From Actinomycetales bacterium (GTDB lineage: Bacteria > Actinomycetota > Actinomycetes > S36-B12): a DNA stretch of 64,000 bases. Position numbers and translations under genes: made by a program. The notes beneath the pieces were generated by a model. The model saw only the letters and a list, made by a program, of their open reading frames with translations, was not told the DNA's origin and did no database searches. Position 1 is the stretch's first letter. Every line of letters begins with the position of its first letter. Shown in pieces: positions 50,703 to 64,000 of this stretch. The stretch covers positions 1 to 64,000 of the forward strand of contig JAGWXF010000006.1 in the NCBI GenBank assembly GCA_018970025.1. The letters are read 5' to 3'.

Positions 50703-51503
50703 TCAGCCCTCCTGCTCAGTCGCTGTCTCGGTCGACGGCACGGCCACCGAATCCTCGACGGCCTGCTCGGCGGCGTCCCCGCGGGCACGCCTCGGACGGC
50801 CTGCCACCGGTGCGCGCTGGCCGAGCCGGGCGGCGGCCGCGGCGGCCTCGCGCTCAGCTCGGCTGCTGAGCGCCTCGCCCTTGTAAATCCAGACCTTCAC
50901 GCCGATGCGACCGAAGGTGGTTCGGGCCTCGTAGAAGCCGTAGTCGATATCCGCCCGAAGCGTGTGCAGGGGCACGCGGCCCTCGCGGTAGAACTCCGTT
51001 CGGGACATCTCCGCGCCGCCGAGTCGTCCGGATACCTGTACCCGGATCCCCTTGGCTCCGGCCTTCATCGTGCTCTGCATCCCCTTGCGCATGGCACGGC
51101 GGAATGACACCCGGCTGCTGAGCTGCTCGGCGATGCCCTGCGCAACGAGCTGCGCATCGATCTCCGGGTTCTTGACCTCGAGGATGTTCAGCTGCACCTG
51201 CTTGCCGGTCAGCTGCTCCAGATCTCCGCGGATGCGATCGGCCTCGGCACCGCGACGACCGATCACGATCCCCGGACGAGCCGTGTGGATGTCGACCCGC
51301 ACCCGCTCACGAGTGCGCTCGATCTCCACCTTGGAGATGCCAGCCCGCTCCATGCCCTTGGACAGCAGGTTGCGGATCTTGACGTCCTCCTCGACGTAAT
51401 CGCGGTAGCGCTGGCCGGACTTCGCGGAGTCAGCGAACCAGCGCGAGGTGAAGTCCGTGGTGATGCCCAGGCGGAAGCCGTGCGGGTTTACTTTCTGTCC
51501 CAC
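50703..51503 (-). CDS. rpsC: 30S ribosomal protein S3
   Basis: 266 aa from the GTG at 51503 ([14 protein letters not shown]). KH domain with the GxxG-type loop in [15 protein letters not shown], then the C-terminal S3 domain ending near WIYKGEAL. A further 55 residues form a charged, Ala-rich and probably disordered tail. Part of the mRNA entry channel. 7 nt after rplV. Confidence 0.97.
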   Translation of the reverse strand: MGQKVNPHGFRLGITTDFTSRWFADSAKSGQRYRDYVEEDVKIRNLLSKGMERAGISKVEIERTRERVRVDIHTARPGIVIGRRGAEADRIRGDLEQLTGKQVQLNILEVKNPEIDAQLVAQGIAEQLSSRVSFRRAMRKGMQSTMKAGAKGIRVQVSGRLGGAEMSRTEFYREGRVPLHTLRADIDYGFYEARTTFGRIGVKVWIYKGEALSSRAEREAAAAAARLGQRAPVAGRPRRARGDAAEQAVEDSVAVPSTETATEQEG

Positions 51504-51510
51504 GATCGGT

Positions 51511-52119
51511 TCACCCCTCCTTCTCAGCGGCCGAAGCCTTCTTCGCGGTGGCCTTCTTCGCTGGCGCCTTCTTCGCGGGCGCCTGCGCCGCCTCGGCCTG
51601 CTTGGTCGGAGCCTTCTTCGCTGGCGCCTTCTTCGCGGCCGCCTGCTTCGCCGGCGCCTGCGCTGCCTCGGCCTGCTTGGCCGGAGCCTTCTTCGCCGGG
51701 GCCTGCTCGGCCGGAGCCTTGGGTGCCGTGTCATCAGCGGGCTGAGCCGCCCTTTTCGCCGGGGCCGGCTTCGCCACCACAGGCGCCCGGCCATCGGAGA
51801 CCACGACCGTTATGTGGCTGCTCCGCTTGCGGATGCGGTACGCGCGGCCCTGGGCACGCGGACGAATGCGCTTCATCGTCGGGCCCTCGTCGACGAAGGC
51901 CTCGCTCACCACCAGCGACCGGGCATCCATGGCGTGGTTGTTCGTCGCGTTGGCAATGGCACTGGCGAGCACCTTGCCCACGGGCTCGCTCGCGGCCTGC
52001 GGCGCGAAGGTCAGCACGGCCTGGGCGTCGGTCGCGCTCATCCCGCGGATGAGATCGATGACACGGCGCGCCTTCATGGGCGTGACGCGGACATACCGCG
52101 CTTGGGCCCTGGCTTCCAT
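51511..52119 (-). CDS. rplV: 50S ribosomal protein L22 with long Lys/Ala tail
   Basis: About 202 aa. The L22 core (1-115) shows [20 protein letters not shown], the tunnel-lining hairpin and [24 protein letters not shown]. It is followed by some 85 residues of [17 protein letters not shown]-type repeats, strongly basic and histone H1-like. Tails of this kind occur in actinobacterial L22 but this is long. Two adjacent ATGs (52122, 52119) exist; the second has better spacing from AAGGGG. Confidence 0.95.
   Translation of the reverse strand: MEARAQARYVRVTPMKARRVIDLIRGMSATDAQAVLTFAPQAASEPVGKVLASAIANATNNHAMDARSLVVSEAFVDEGPTMKRIRPRAQGRAYRIRKRSSHITVVVSDGRAPVVAKPAPAKRAAQPADDTAPKAPAEQAPAKKAPAKQAEAAQAPAKQAAAKKAPAKKAPTKQAEAAQAPAKKAPAKKATAKKASAAEKEG
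51538..51720. repeat. Imperfect coding repeats in the rplV tail
   Basis: Two long imperfect copies of a block of about 60-75 bp, each built from shorter GCC-TTC-TTC-GC units. They encode the repeated [14 protein letters not shown] segments of L22. Confidence 0.7.
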
Positions 52120-52165
52120 CATTTCCCCTTGCTGTCGAATGCTCTGTGGCGTGACCAGGCGGCGC

Positions 52166-52447
52166 CTAGCGGCGCTTCGCCTTCCGGTCTTCCTTGATAT
52201 GGCCCTTGAAAGTCCGCGTCGGGGCGAACTCGCCCAGCTTGTGCCCGACCATGTTCTCCGACACGAAGACAGGCACATGCTTGCGACCGTCGTGCACTGC
52301 GATCGTGTGCCCGAGCATGGCCGGGATGATCATCGACCGCCGTGACCAGGTCTTGATCACGTTCTTGGTCCCGGCGTCGTTCTGGGCATCCACCTTCTTG
52401 AGCAGGTGGCCGTCCACGAATGGACCCTTCTTCAGGCTGCGTGGCAT
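52166..52447 (-). CDS. rpsS: 30S ribosomal protein S19
   Basis: 93 aa, [20 protein letters not shown] through to [22 protein letters not shown]. Sits on the 30S head near the A site. Between rplB (11-nt gap) and rplV. Confidence 0.98.
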   Translation of the reverse strand: MPRSLKKGPFVDGHLLKKVDAQNDAGTKNVIKTWSRRSMIIPAMLGHTIAVHDGRKHVPVFVSENMVGHKLGEFAPTRTFKGHIKEDRKAKRR

Positions 52448-52458
52448 GGTGTCTTCCC

Positions 52459-53295
52459 TCAGCGCTTCTTGCCGGTCTTGCGGCGTCGGACGATGAACTT
52501 GTCACTGGCCTTGTTGGCCTTGCGGGTACGACCCTCAGGCCGACCTGCCGGGTTGACCGGGTGCCTGCCGCCGGAGGTCTTACCCTCGCCACCGCCGTGC
52601 GGGTGGTCGACCGGGTTCATGGCAACGCCACGCACCGTGGGCCGCTTGCCCTTCCAGCGCATCCGACCGGCCTTGCCCCAGTTGATGTTCGACTGCTCGG
52701 CATTGCCGACCTCGCCGACCGTCGCCCTCGACCGAAGGTCCACGTTCCGGATCTCGCCTGACGGCATCCGCAGCTGCGCGTATGGACCGTCCTTGGCGAC
52801 GAGCTGCACGCTCGTGCCAGCGGAGCGGGCGATCTTGGCCCCGCCACCCGGACGGATCTCGACGGCGTGGATCACGGTGCCGACCGGGATGTTGCGCAAC
52901 GGCAGGTTGTTGCCCGGCTTGATGTCGGCGCCCGGCCCCGTCTCGATCGGATCACCCTGCTTGAGCCGGTTCGGCGCCAGGATGTAGCGCTTCTCGCCGT
53001 CCGCGAAGTGCAGCAGGGCGATTCGAGCCGTCCGGTTGGGGTCGTACTCGATGTGCGCGACCCGTGCCGGCACGCCATCCTTATCGGCGCGCCTGAAATC
53101 GATCAGTCGATAGGCACGCTTGTGGCCACCGCCCTGGTGCCTGGTAGTGATCTTGCCTGAGTTGTTGCGTCCGCCCTTCTTGGGCAGCGGGCGCACGAGT
53201 GACTTCTCCGGCTCCGACCGCGTGATCTCGACGAAGTCGGCCACGCTGGAGCCACGACGGCCCGGTGTGGTCGGCTTGTACTTGCGGATTCCCAT
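52459..53295 (-). CDS. rplB: 50S ribosomal protein L2
   Basis: 278 aa from the ATG at 53295. Needed for peptidyl transfer and subunit joining. [20 protein letters not shown] start and the conserved [25 protein letters not shown] loop with the key His. Confidence 0.98.
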   Translation of the reverse strand: MGIRKYKPTTPGRRGSSVADFVEITRSEPEKSLVRPLPKKGGRNNSGKITTRHQGGGHKRAYRLIDFRRADKDGVPARVAHIEYDPNRTARIALLHFADGEKRYILAPNRLKQGDPIETGPGADIKPGNNLPLRNIPVGTVIHAVEIRPGGGAKIARSAGTSVQLVAKDGPYAQLRMPSGEIRNVDLRSRATVGEVGNAEQSNINWGKAGRMRWKGKRPTVRGVAMNPVDHPHGGGEGKTSGGRHPVNPAGRPEGRTRKANKASDKFIVRRRKTGKKR

Positions 53296-53323
53296 GTTCT
53301 TCGTCCTTTGGTCGTCGACCCGG

Positions 53324-53623
53324 TCAGGAGACCGGTCCTCCGAAGATGTCGATGCGGTCGCCTGCCTGCACGGAGACGATGGCGCGCTTGGTGGCGGCGC
53401 GCCGGCCATAGCCGAACTTCGTGCGGATGCGCTTGCCTTCACGGTTGCTGGTGTTCACCGCGGTGACCTTCACGCCGAAGACCCGCTCGACCGCGATCTT
53501 GATCTGCGTCTTATTGGCGTCCGGTGCCACGATGAAGGTGTACTTGTTCTCGTCGAGCAGGCCATAGCTCTTCTCCGAGATGACCGGCGCGAGCAGGATG
53601 TCCCGTGGGTCTGCGATTCTCAT
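53324..53623 (-). CDS. rplW: 50S ribosomal protein L23
   Basis: 99 aa. [23 protein letters not shown] and [20 protein letters not shown]. Docking site for trigger factor and the signal recognition particle at the exit tunnel. 4-nt overlap with rplD. Confidence 0.97.
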   Translation of the reverse strand: MRIADPRDILLAPVISEKSYGLLDENKYTFIVAPDANKTQIKIAVERVFGVKVTAVNTSNREGKRIRTKFGYGRRAATKRAIVSVQAGDRIDIFGGPVS

Positions 53624-54294
53624 GCGGAGGCCTCACTCTCGGACGCGACTGCCTTGAGGGCCTTGCCCTTCGGCGGCCCGGCCAGGAATGCATCCAGGGC
53701 AGTCTTGGTGAACACGACGTCGTCACTCACCAGCACGTCGTAGGTGTTGAGCTGGTCGACGAACATCACGTGCACGGCGGCTGCATTCCGCAGGCTCAGG
53801 CCAGCGGTGTCCTCGCCTCGGGCGATCACCACGAGGATGCGCTCGCGCAGCCCGAGGCTGGCAAGGGCGGCGAGTGCCTGCTTGGTCGAGGGGACGTCTC
53901 CGGTGACCACCTCAGAGAGGACATGGATCCGGCCATCGCGGGCCCGATCCGAGAGCGCGCCCCGCAGGGCCGCCGCCTTCATCTTCTTCGGGGTCCGCTG
54001 CGTGTAGTCGCGGGGCGTCGGGCCGTGCACCACTCCGCCGCCGGTGAACTGCGGCGCACGGATCGAGCCCTGACGCGCCCGGCCGGTGCCCTTCTGCTTG
54101 TAGGGCTTCCTGCCCCCGCCGCTGACCTCGCCGCGGTTCTTCGTGTCGTGGGTGCCCTGGCGCGCGGCAGCGAGCTGGGCAACGACCACCTGATGCATCA
54201 AGGGAACGTTCACCTGCACGTCGAAGATCTCGGCCGGCAGGTCGACCGAGCCCGCGGAGGCGCCCGCGGGCGTTCGAATCTCGATGGCGGTCAT
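53620..54294 (-). CDS. rplD: 50S ribosomal protein L4
   Basis: 224 aa. The extended tunnel loop [24 protein letters not shown] is intact. In E. coli L4 represses its own operon; no comparable leader could be identified before rpsJ here. Overlaps rplC and rplW by 4 nt each. Confidence 0.97.
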   Translation of the reverse strand: MTAIEIRTPAGASAGSVDLPAEIFDVQVNVPLMHQVVVAQLAAARQGTHDTKNRGEVSGGGRKPYKQKGTGRARQGSIRAPQFTGGGVVHGPTPRDYTQRTPKKMKAAALRGALSDRARDGRIHVLSEVVTGDVPSTKQALAALASLGLRERILVVIARGEDTAGLSLRNAAAVHVMFVDQLNTYDVLVSDDVVFTKTALDAFLAGPPKGKALKAVASESEASA

Positions 54295-54941
54295 CGGACG
54301 TTCTCCTTTGCTGCCGTGCGCACGAACACCAGGCCGCCCTTCGGGCCCGGAACGGCGCCCTTGATCAGAATCAGGCCCTGCTCGGCATCAACGCCCTGCA
54401 CCTGCAGGTTCTGGGTCGTCTGACGCTCGCTGCCCATGCGACCGGCCATCTTCATCCCGGGGAACACCCGACCGGGTGTCGCGCAGCCTCCGATCGAGCC
54501 CGGCGACCGATGCTTGCGCTCCACGCCGTGCGATGCACGCAAACCGGAGAACCCGTGGCGCTTCATGACGCCGGCGAATCCCTTGCCCTTGGTCGTGCCG
54601 ATCACGTCGACGACCTGCCCGGCCTCGAACGTGTCGGCGCCTACCTCCTGGCCGAGGGCGTACTCGGAGGCATCGTCAGTCCGGATCTCCACCAGGTGTC
54701 GCCGCGGTGTGACGCCAGCCTTGGCGAAGTGGCCGGTCAGCGGCTTGGTGACCTTGCGCGGGTCGATCGCCCCGAAGGCGATCTGCACGGCTGAGTAGCC
54801 GTCCTTCTCCGGGGTGCGCACCTGGGTCACCACGCAGGGCCCGGCCTGAACCACGGTCACGGGAACGACCTTGTTGTTGTCGTCCCAGACCTGGGTCATG
54901 CCGAGCTTGGTGCCCAGGACTGCCTTCACGTTGCTGCCCAT
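54291..54941 (-). CDS. rplC: 50S ribosomal protein L3
   Basis: 216 aa from the ATG at 54941. [23 protein letters not shown] at the start and the central finger [22 protein letters not shown] reaching the peptidyl transferase centre. 13 nt after rpsJ. Confidence 0.97.
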   Translation of the reverse strand: MGSNVKAVLGTKLGMTQVWDDNNKVVPVTVVQAGPCVVTQVRTPEKDGYSAVQIAFGAIDPRKVTKPLTGHFAKAGVTPRRHLVEIRTDDASEYALGQEVGADTFEAGQVVDVIGTTKGKGFAGVMKRHGFSGLRASHGVERKHRSPGSIGGCATPGRVFPGMKMAGRMGSERQTTQNLQVQGVDAEQGLILIKGAVPGPKGGLVFVRTAAKENVR

Positions 54942-54954
54942 CGTCAGTTCGTCC

Positions 54955-55263
54955 TTACAGCTTGATCTCGATGTCGACGCCGGCGGGCAAGTCCAGCCGC
55001 ATGAGCGAGTCGACAGTCTTGGGCGTGGGGTCGAGGATGTCGATGAGGCGCTTGTGCGTCCGCATCTCGAAGTGCTCGCGGCTGTCCTTGTACTTGTGGG
55101 GCGAGCGGATGACGCAGTAGACGTTCTTCTCCGTCGGCAGCGGCACCGGGCCCGCAACCTGCGCACCAGTTCGCGTCACCGTCTCGACGATCTTGCGCGC
55201 CGATGAGTCGATGACCTCGTGGTCGTAGGCCTTGAGCCTGATGCGGATCTTCTGTCCCGCCAT
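54955..55263 (-). CDS. rpsJ: 30S ribosomal protein S10
   Basis: 102 aa, [25 protein letters not shown] through [31 protein letters not shown]. Also NusE, the antitermination partner of NusB and NusG. First gene of the S10 cluster, 87 nt after tuf across a strong terminator. Confidence 0.98.
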   Translation of the reverse strand: MAGQKIRIRLKAYDHEVIDSSARKIVETVTRTGAQVAGPVPLPTEKNVYCVIRSPHKYKDSREHFEMRTHKRLIDILDPTPKTVDSLMRLDLPAGVDIEIKL

Positions 55264-55312
55264 GGTGGCTGGTGTCCTTACTTCTCGTGTGCCGATGCTT
55301 CGATGGAGTCGT

Positions 55313-55344
55313 GCCGGGGGCAGCGGTGAGCGGCTGCCCCCGGC
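55313..55344 (-). terminator. tuf terminator
   Basis: Perfect 12-bp stem (arms 55313-55324 and 55333-55344, GCCGGGGGCAGC and its complement) with an 8-nt loop, 6 nt after the tuf stop. It separates the str transcript from the S10 cluster. Confidence 0.85.
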
Positions 55345-55350
55345 AGCTGA

Positions 55351-56547
<1,197 letters not shown>

Positions 56548-56581
56548 TTGAGTTCTCCTTCTTCCTGCCGTCCGGCGTTAT

Positions 56582-56631
56582 CGCGGATCGGTTTCTTGAT
56601 TCGTTTCTTCGGCTGTGCTTCGTGATCCGCG
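56582..56631 (-). other. Long-range inverted repeat between fusA and tuf
   Basis: CGCGGATC (56582-56589) and GATCCGCG (56624-56631), 8-bp stem around a 34-nt pyrimidine-rich (on +) loop, filling most of the fusA-tuf gap and starting 1 nt after the fusA stop. Possible processing or stability element giving tuf a separate mRNA end. Confidence 0.4.
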
Positions 56632-56632
56632 A

Positions 56633-58732
<2,100 letters not shown>

Positions 58733-58770
58733 GGTGTTCTCCGTTGCTTTCGTAGGTTCGGTGGTGCCGG

Positions 58771-59240
58771 TTACCAGCGATAGTGGGCGAAGGCCTTGTT
58801 GGACTCCGCCATCTTGTGGGTGTCCTCGCGCTTCTTCACGGCAGCGCCGAGGCCATTGGACGCGTCGAGGATCTCGTTCATCAGCCGCTCGGTCATCGTC
58901 TTCTCTCGACGCTGCCGCGAGTAGCCGATGAGCCAGCGCAGGGCCAGGGTGGTGCTGCGCCCGGCCTTCACCTCGACCGGAACCTGGTACGTCGCACCGC
59001 CCACGCGCCGGGAGCGCACCTCGAGGGTGGGCTTGACGTTGTCAAGGGCGCGCTTGAGGGTCTGCACCGGGTCGGTGCCGGTCTTGTCGCGGCACCCCTC
59101 GAGGGCGCCGTAGACGATGCGCTCGGCCACCGAGCGCTTGCCGTCGAGCAGCACCTTGTTGATCAGCTGGGTCACCAGGGGTGAGCTATACACCGGGTCG
59201 ATGACCACGGCCCGCTTGGCAGCTGGTCCCTTGCGAGGCA

Positions 59241-59241
<1 letters not shown>
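58771..59241 (-). CDS. rpsG: 30S ribosomal protein S7
   Basis: 156 aa from the ATG at 59241. [25 protein letters not shown]-type start, [23 protein letters not shown] and the C-terminal [14 protein letters not shown]. Nucleates the 30S head. TGATG overlap with rpsL. Confidence 0.98.
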
Positions 59242-59615
<374 letters not shown>

Positions 59616-59831
59616 TCGAAGCCTTCCTTACGTGCGTCCTGCTGCCGAAAGTCCGCTGCGGCCGCGTCCGCCCGGACTCCGACCCACGCGGTCGGGCGTG
59701 TCGCAGCGCCTCTGGGCGCGCACAACCGCCAGATCGTGGGTGGATCCCGGGATCATGTGATCGGCCCGTGCGCTTCTCATGGGGAAGCCGCGCACGACGG
59801 GATGTACCTGAGGTCTCAGGCACGGGGGGGA
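59616..59831. other. rpsL leader region
   Basis: About 210 nt from the likely transcription start to rpsL. It holds an imperfect hairpin (59768-59795: GTGCGCTTC paired with GAA..GCGCAC, 3-nt bulge). No gene is supported here. A leader this long could host regulation by a ribosomal protein, but nothing specific is recognised. Confidence 0.4.
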
Positions 59832-59860
59832 AATCTACCGGGCGGGCTCGCCTACGTCAA
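59832..59860 (-). promoter_or_regulatory. Promoter of the str cluster (rpsL)
   Basis: On the minus strand TTGACG (59855-59860), a 17-nt spacer and TAGATT (59832-59837). Both boxes are good. It lies right after the stop of the repeat-containing membrane protein gene. Confidence 0.7.
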
Positions 59861-59903
59861 AACGGCCTCCGGACGCCCGCGAATCGGACGTCGTCCCGGC
59901 TCG

Positions 59904-60644
59904 TCAGACGCTCCCCGATGACGCATCAAGGGCGCCGATCGCGACAGCGACCACGACGAACACCAGCGACATGAGCAGGATCGCGGCATACAGGCCGATG
60001 TTGATCCAGGACACGACCTTGGCCGCCATCGACAGCCCGCCGCCCTGCACGGCGCCGCCGGAGGCGCGGATCTCGCGGTCAGCCCGGGCCGCGAACACCA
60101 GGGCGATGATGGCCGGCACGATCGGGCACACCAGCCAGGAGGCCACGGCCAGGATCAGCGCGACGATCGCGCTGCTGGAGGTGGCAGGGCTCGAGCTCGC
60201 CGGGAAGGCGTTCGGCGGCTGCCCGTACGGCTGCGGATAGCCAGCAGGATAGGCCGGCGGGTAGCCGCCGTAGGCCTGGGGCTGGGCAGTTCCACCGGGC
60301 GTCGGATAGCCGGGGGCCTGGGGATAGCCGATGGGAGGGTACCCAGGGGACGGATAGCCCGGGGACGGATAGCCCGGGGACGGATAGCCCGGGGACGGAT
60401 AGCCAGGGGACGGATAGCCAGGGGACGGGACATAGCCAGCAGCGGGATAGGCCTGCGTCGTTGCCGCAGGGGCTGGCTCGGGCGCGCTCGGCTCGGATGA
60501 CACCACGGCCTGGTCAGGCGCCGGTGACGCAGCCGATGCCCGCCACGGTTCGGTCCCCCCGGTGCCTGAGGTCGCTGCCTCGTCTGAGACCGGCTGCGGT
60601 ACGCCGGTGGAATCGTCCGAATGCTGGGGAATCTGCTCGCTCAT
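59904..60644 (-). CDS. DUF4190-like membrane protein with PSPGY repeats
   Basis: About 246 aa from the ATG at 60644 (MSEQIPQHSDDSTG). A disordered Ala/Ser/Glu region is followed by six exact PSPGY units and more GYPxxxGY variants, up to about residue 150. Two membrane helices follow (VALILAVASWLVCPIVPAIIALVF and a final one near 205-230) with a short basic loop ADREIRASGG between. This is the usual DUF4190 layout in actinobacteria: a Pro/Tyr/Gly-rich cytoplasmic tail on a two-TM anchor. Function unknown. It sits between rpoC and rpsL, an unusual place. Confidence 0.75.
   Translation of the reverse strand: MSEQIPQHSDDSTGVPQPVSDEAATSGTGGTEPWRASAASPAPDQAVVSSEPSAPEPAPAATTQAYPAAGYVPSPGYPSPGYPSPGYPSPGYPSPGYPSPGYPPIGYPQAPGYPTPGGTAQPQAYGGYPPAYPAGYPQPYGQPPNAFPASSSPATSSSAIVALILAVASWLVCPIVPAIIALVFAARADREIRASGGAVQGGGLSMAAKVVSWINIGLYAAILLMSLVFVVVAVAIGALDASSGSV
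60339..60428. repeat. 15-bp tandem repeat, six copies
   Basis: Six near-identical 15-bp units (90 bp) encoding PSPGY in frame; variation is confined to a C/A at the proline-glycine codon junction. Length changes by slippage would keep the reading frame. Confidence 0.93.
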
Positions 60645-60676
60645 GACCGCACTGTAATCCGCTCCCCTGAATGCGA

Positions 60677-60711
60677 CAGGGCCAGCCATCGGATGACGAT
60701 GACTGGCCCTG
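60677..60711 (-). terminator. rpoC terminator
   Basis: Stem CAGGGCCAG/CTGGCCCTG continued, after one mismatch, by CATCG/CGATG around a 5-nt loop, 11 nt past the rpoC stop. No U tract. Confidence 0.75.
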
Positions 60712-60722
60712 CCGCGGCTGCC

Positions 60723-64000
<3,278 letters not shown>

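Noticed and set aside
51538-51720. Mobile element or minisatellite in the rplV region
   Set aside because: The repeats stay in frame and encode a Lys/Ala tail of a kind known from actinobacterial L22; no inverted ends or transposase.
60339-60428. CRISPR array
   Set aside because: The 15-bp units are directly adjacent with no spacers and encode PSPGY in frame.

Overview
The window is about 64 kb of chromosomal core from a high-G+C Gram-positive bacterium of the Actinobacteria (Actinomycetia). Evidence for this is the strong G/C third-position bias, GTG starts, a WhiD/WhiB3-type protein, the guaB-guaB3-GMC oxidoreductase block, a groES-groEL operon with a His-rich GroEL tail and two CIRCE boxes, and the gene order of the str/S10/spc/alpha clusters. 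The order rplM-rpsI-glmM-glmS-acpS-nnrD-alr-tsaE-tsaB-rimI-tsaD ... groES-groEL ... whiD ... guaB-guaB3-GMC ... guaA parallels the Streptomyces and Mycobacterium chromosomes. Genus cannot be assigned. No tRNA, rRNA, insertion sequence, prophage or CRISPR was seen. rpoC runs off the right edge.

Layout. (1) 1-3.0 kb: a ribose-type ABC importer (ATPase, permease, binding protein, all on -) with a promoter and a palindromic operator. Its ATPase has an in-frame stop after a well-placed ATG. (2) 3.1-5.7 kb: a small 4-TM protein, guaA, and a CD225-like membrane protein. (3) 5.9-9.5 kb (+): a complete form II CoxSLM molybdenum hydroxylase operon, closed by a bidirectional terminator. (4) 9.6-17.4 kb (-): one probable operon running from a MerR/B12 regulator of CarH/LitR type through a TPR-like protein, guaB, guaB3 and a succinate-semialdehyde dehydrogenase to a GMC oxidoreductase with a ferredoxin-spaced cysteine cluster. 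whiD diverges from the regulator, and an 18-bp dyad lies in the spacer of the putative whiD promoter. (5) 17.9-19.2 kb: a regulator carrying two TetR DNA-binding domains. (6) 19.3-21.5 kb: groES-groEL under HrcA/CIRCE control. (7) 21.7-24.9 kb (+): a coiled-coil protein, a THUMP-like methyltransferase and a PLP decarboxylase. (8) 25.0-36.1 kb (-): one long, tightly overlapping operon for ribosomal proteins L13/S9, amino-sugar synthesis, ACP synthase, NAD(P)HX repair, alanine racemase and the t6A tRNA genes. (9) 36.3-59.6 kb (-): an ABC-F protein, truA, and then the alpha, spc, S10 and str clusters in full. (10) 59.9-64 kb (-): a PSPGY-repeat DUF4190-like membrane protein between rpsL and rpoC, then partial rpoC.

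How it fits together. Most genes are growth machinery: translation, transcription, protein export, purine and cell-wall precursors, and tRNA modification. The accessory interest lies in the regulatory nodes: the B12-type regulator next to whiD and at the head of the guaB operon, the double TetR, and a four-way-junction RNA candidate in front of rpsM. Further points are a truA that seems to need a CTG start overlapping the rplQ stop, and unusual charged tails on L22, L17 and GroEL.
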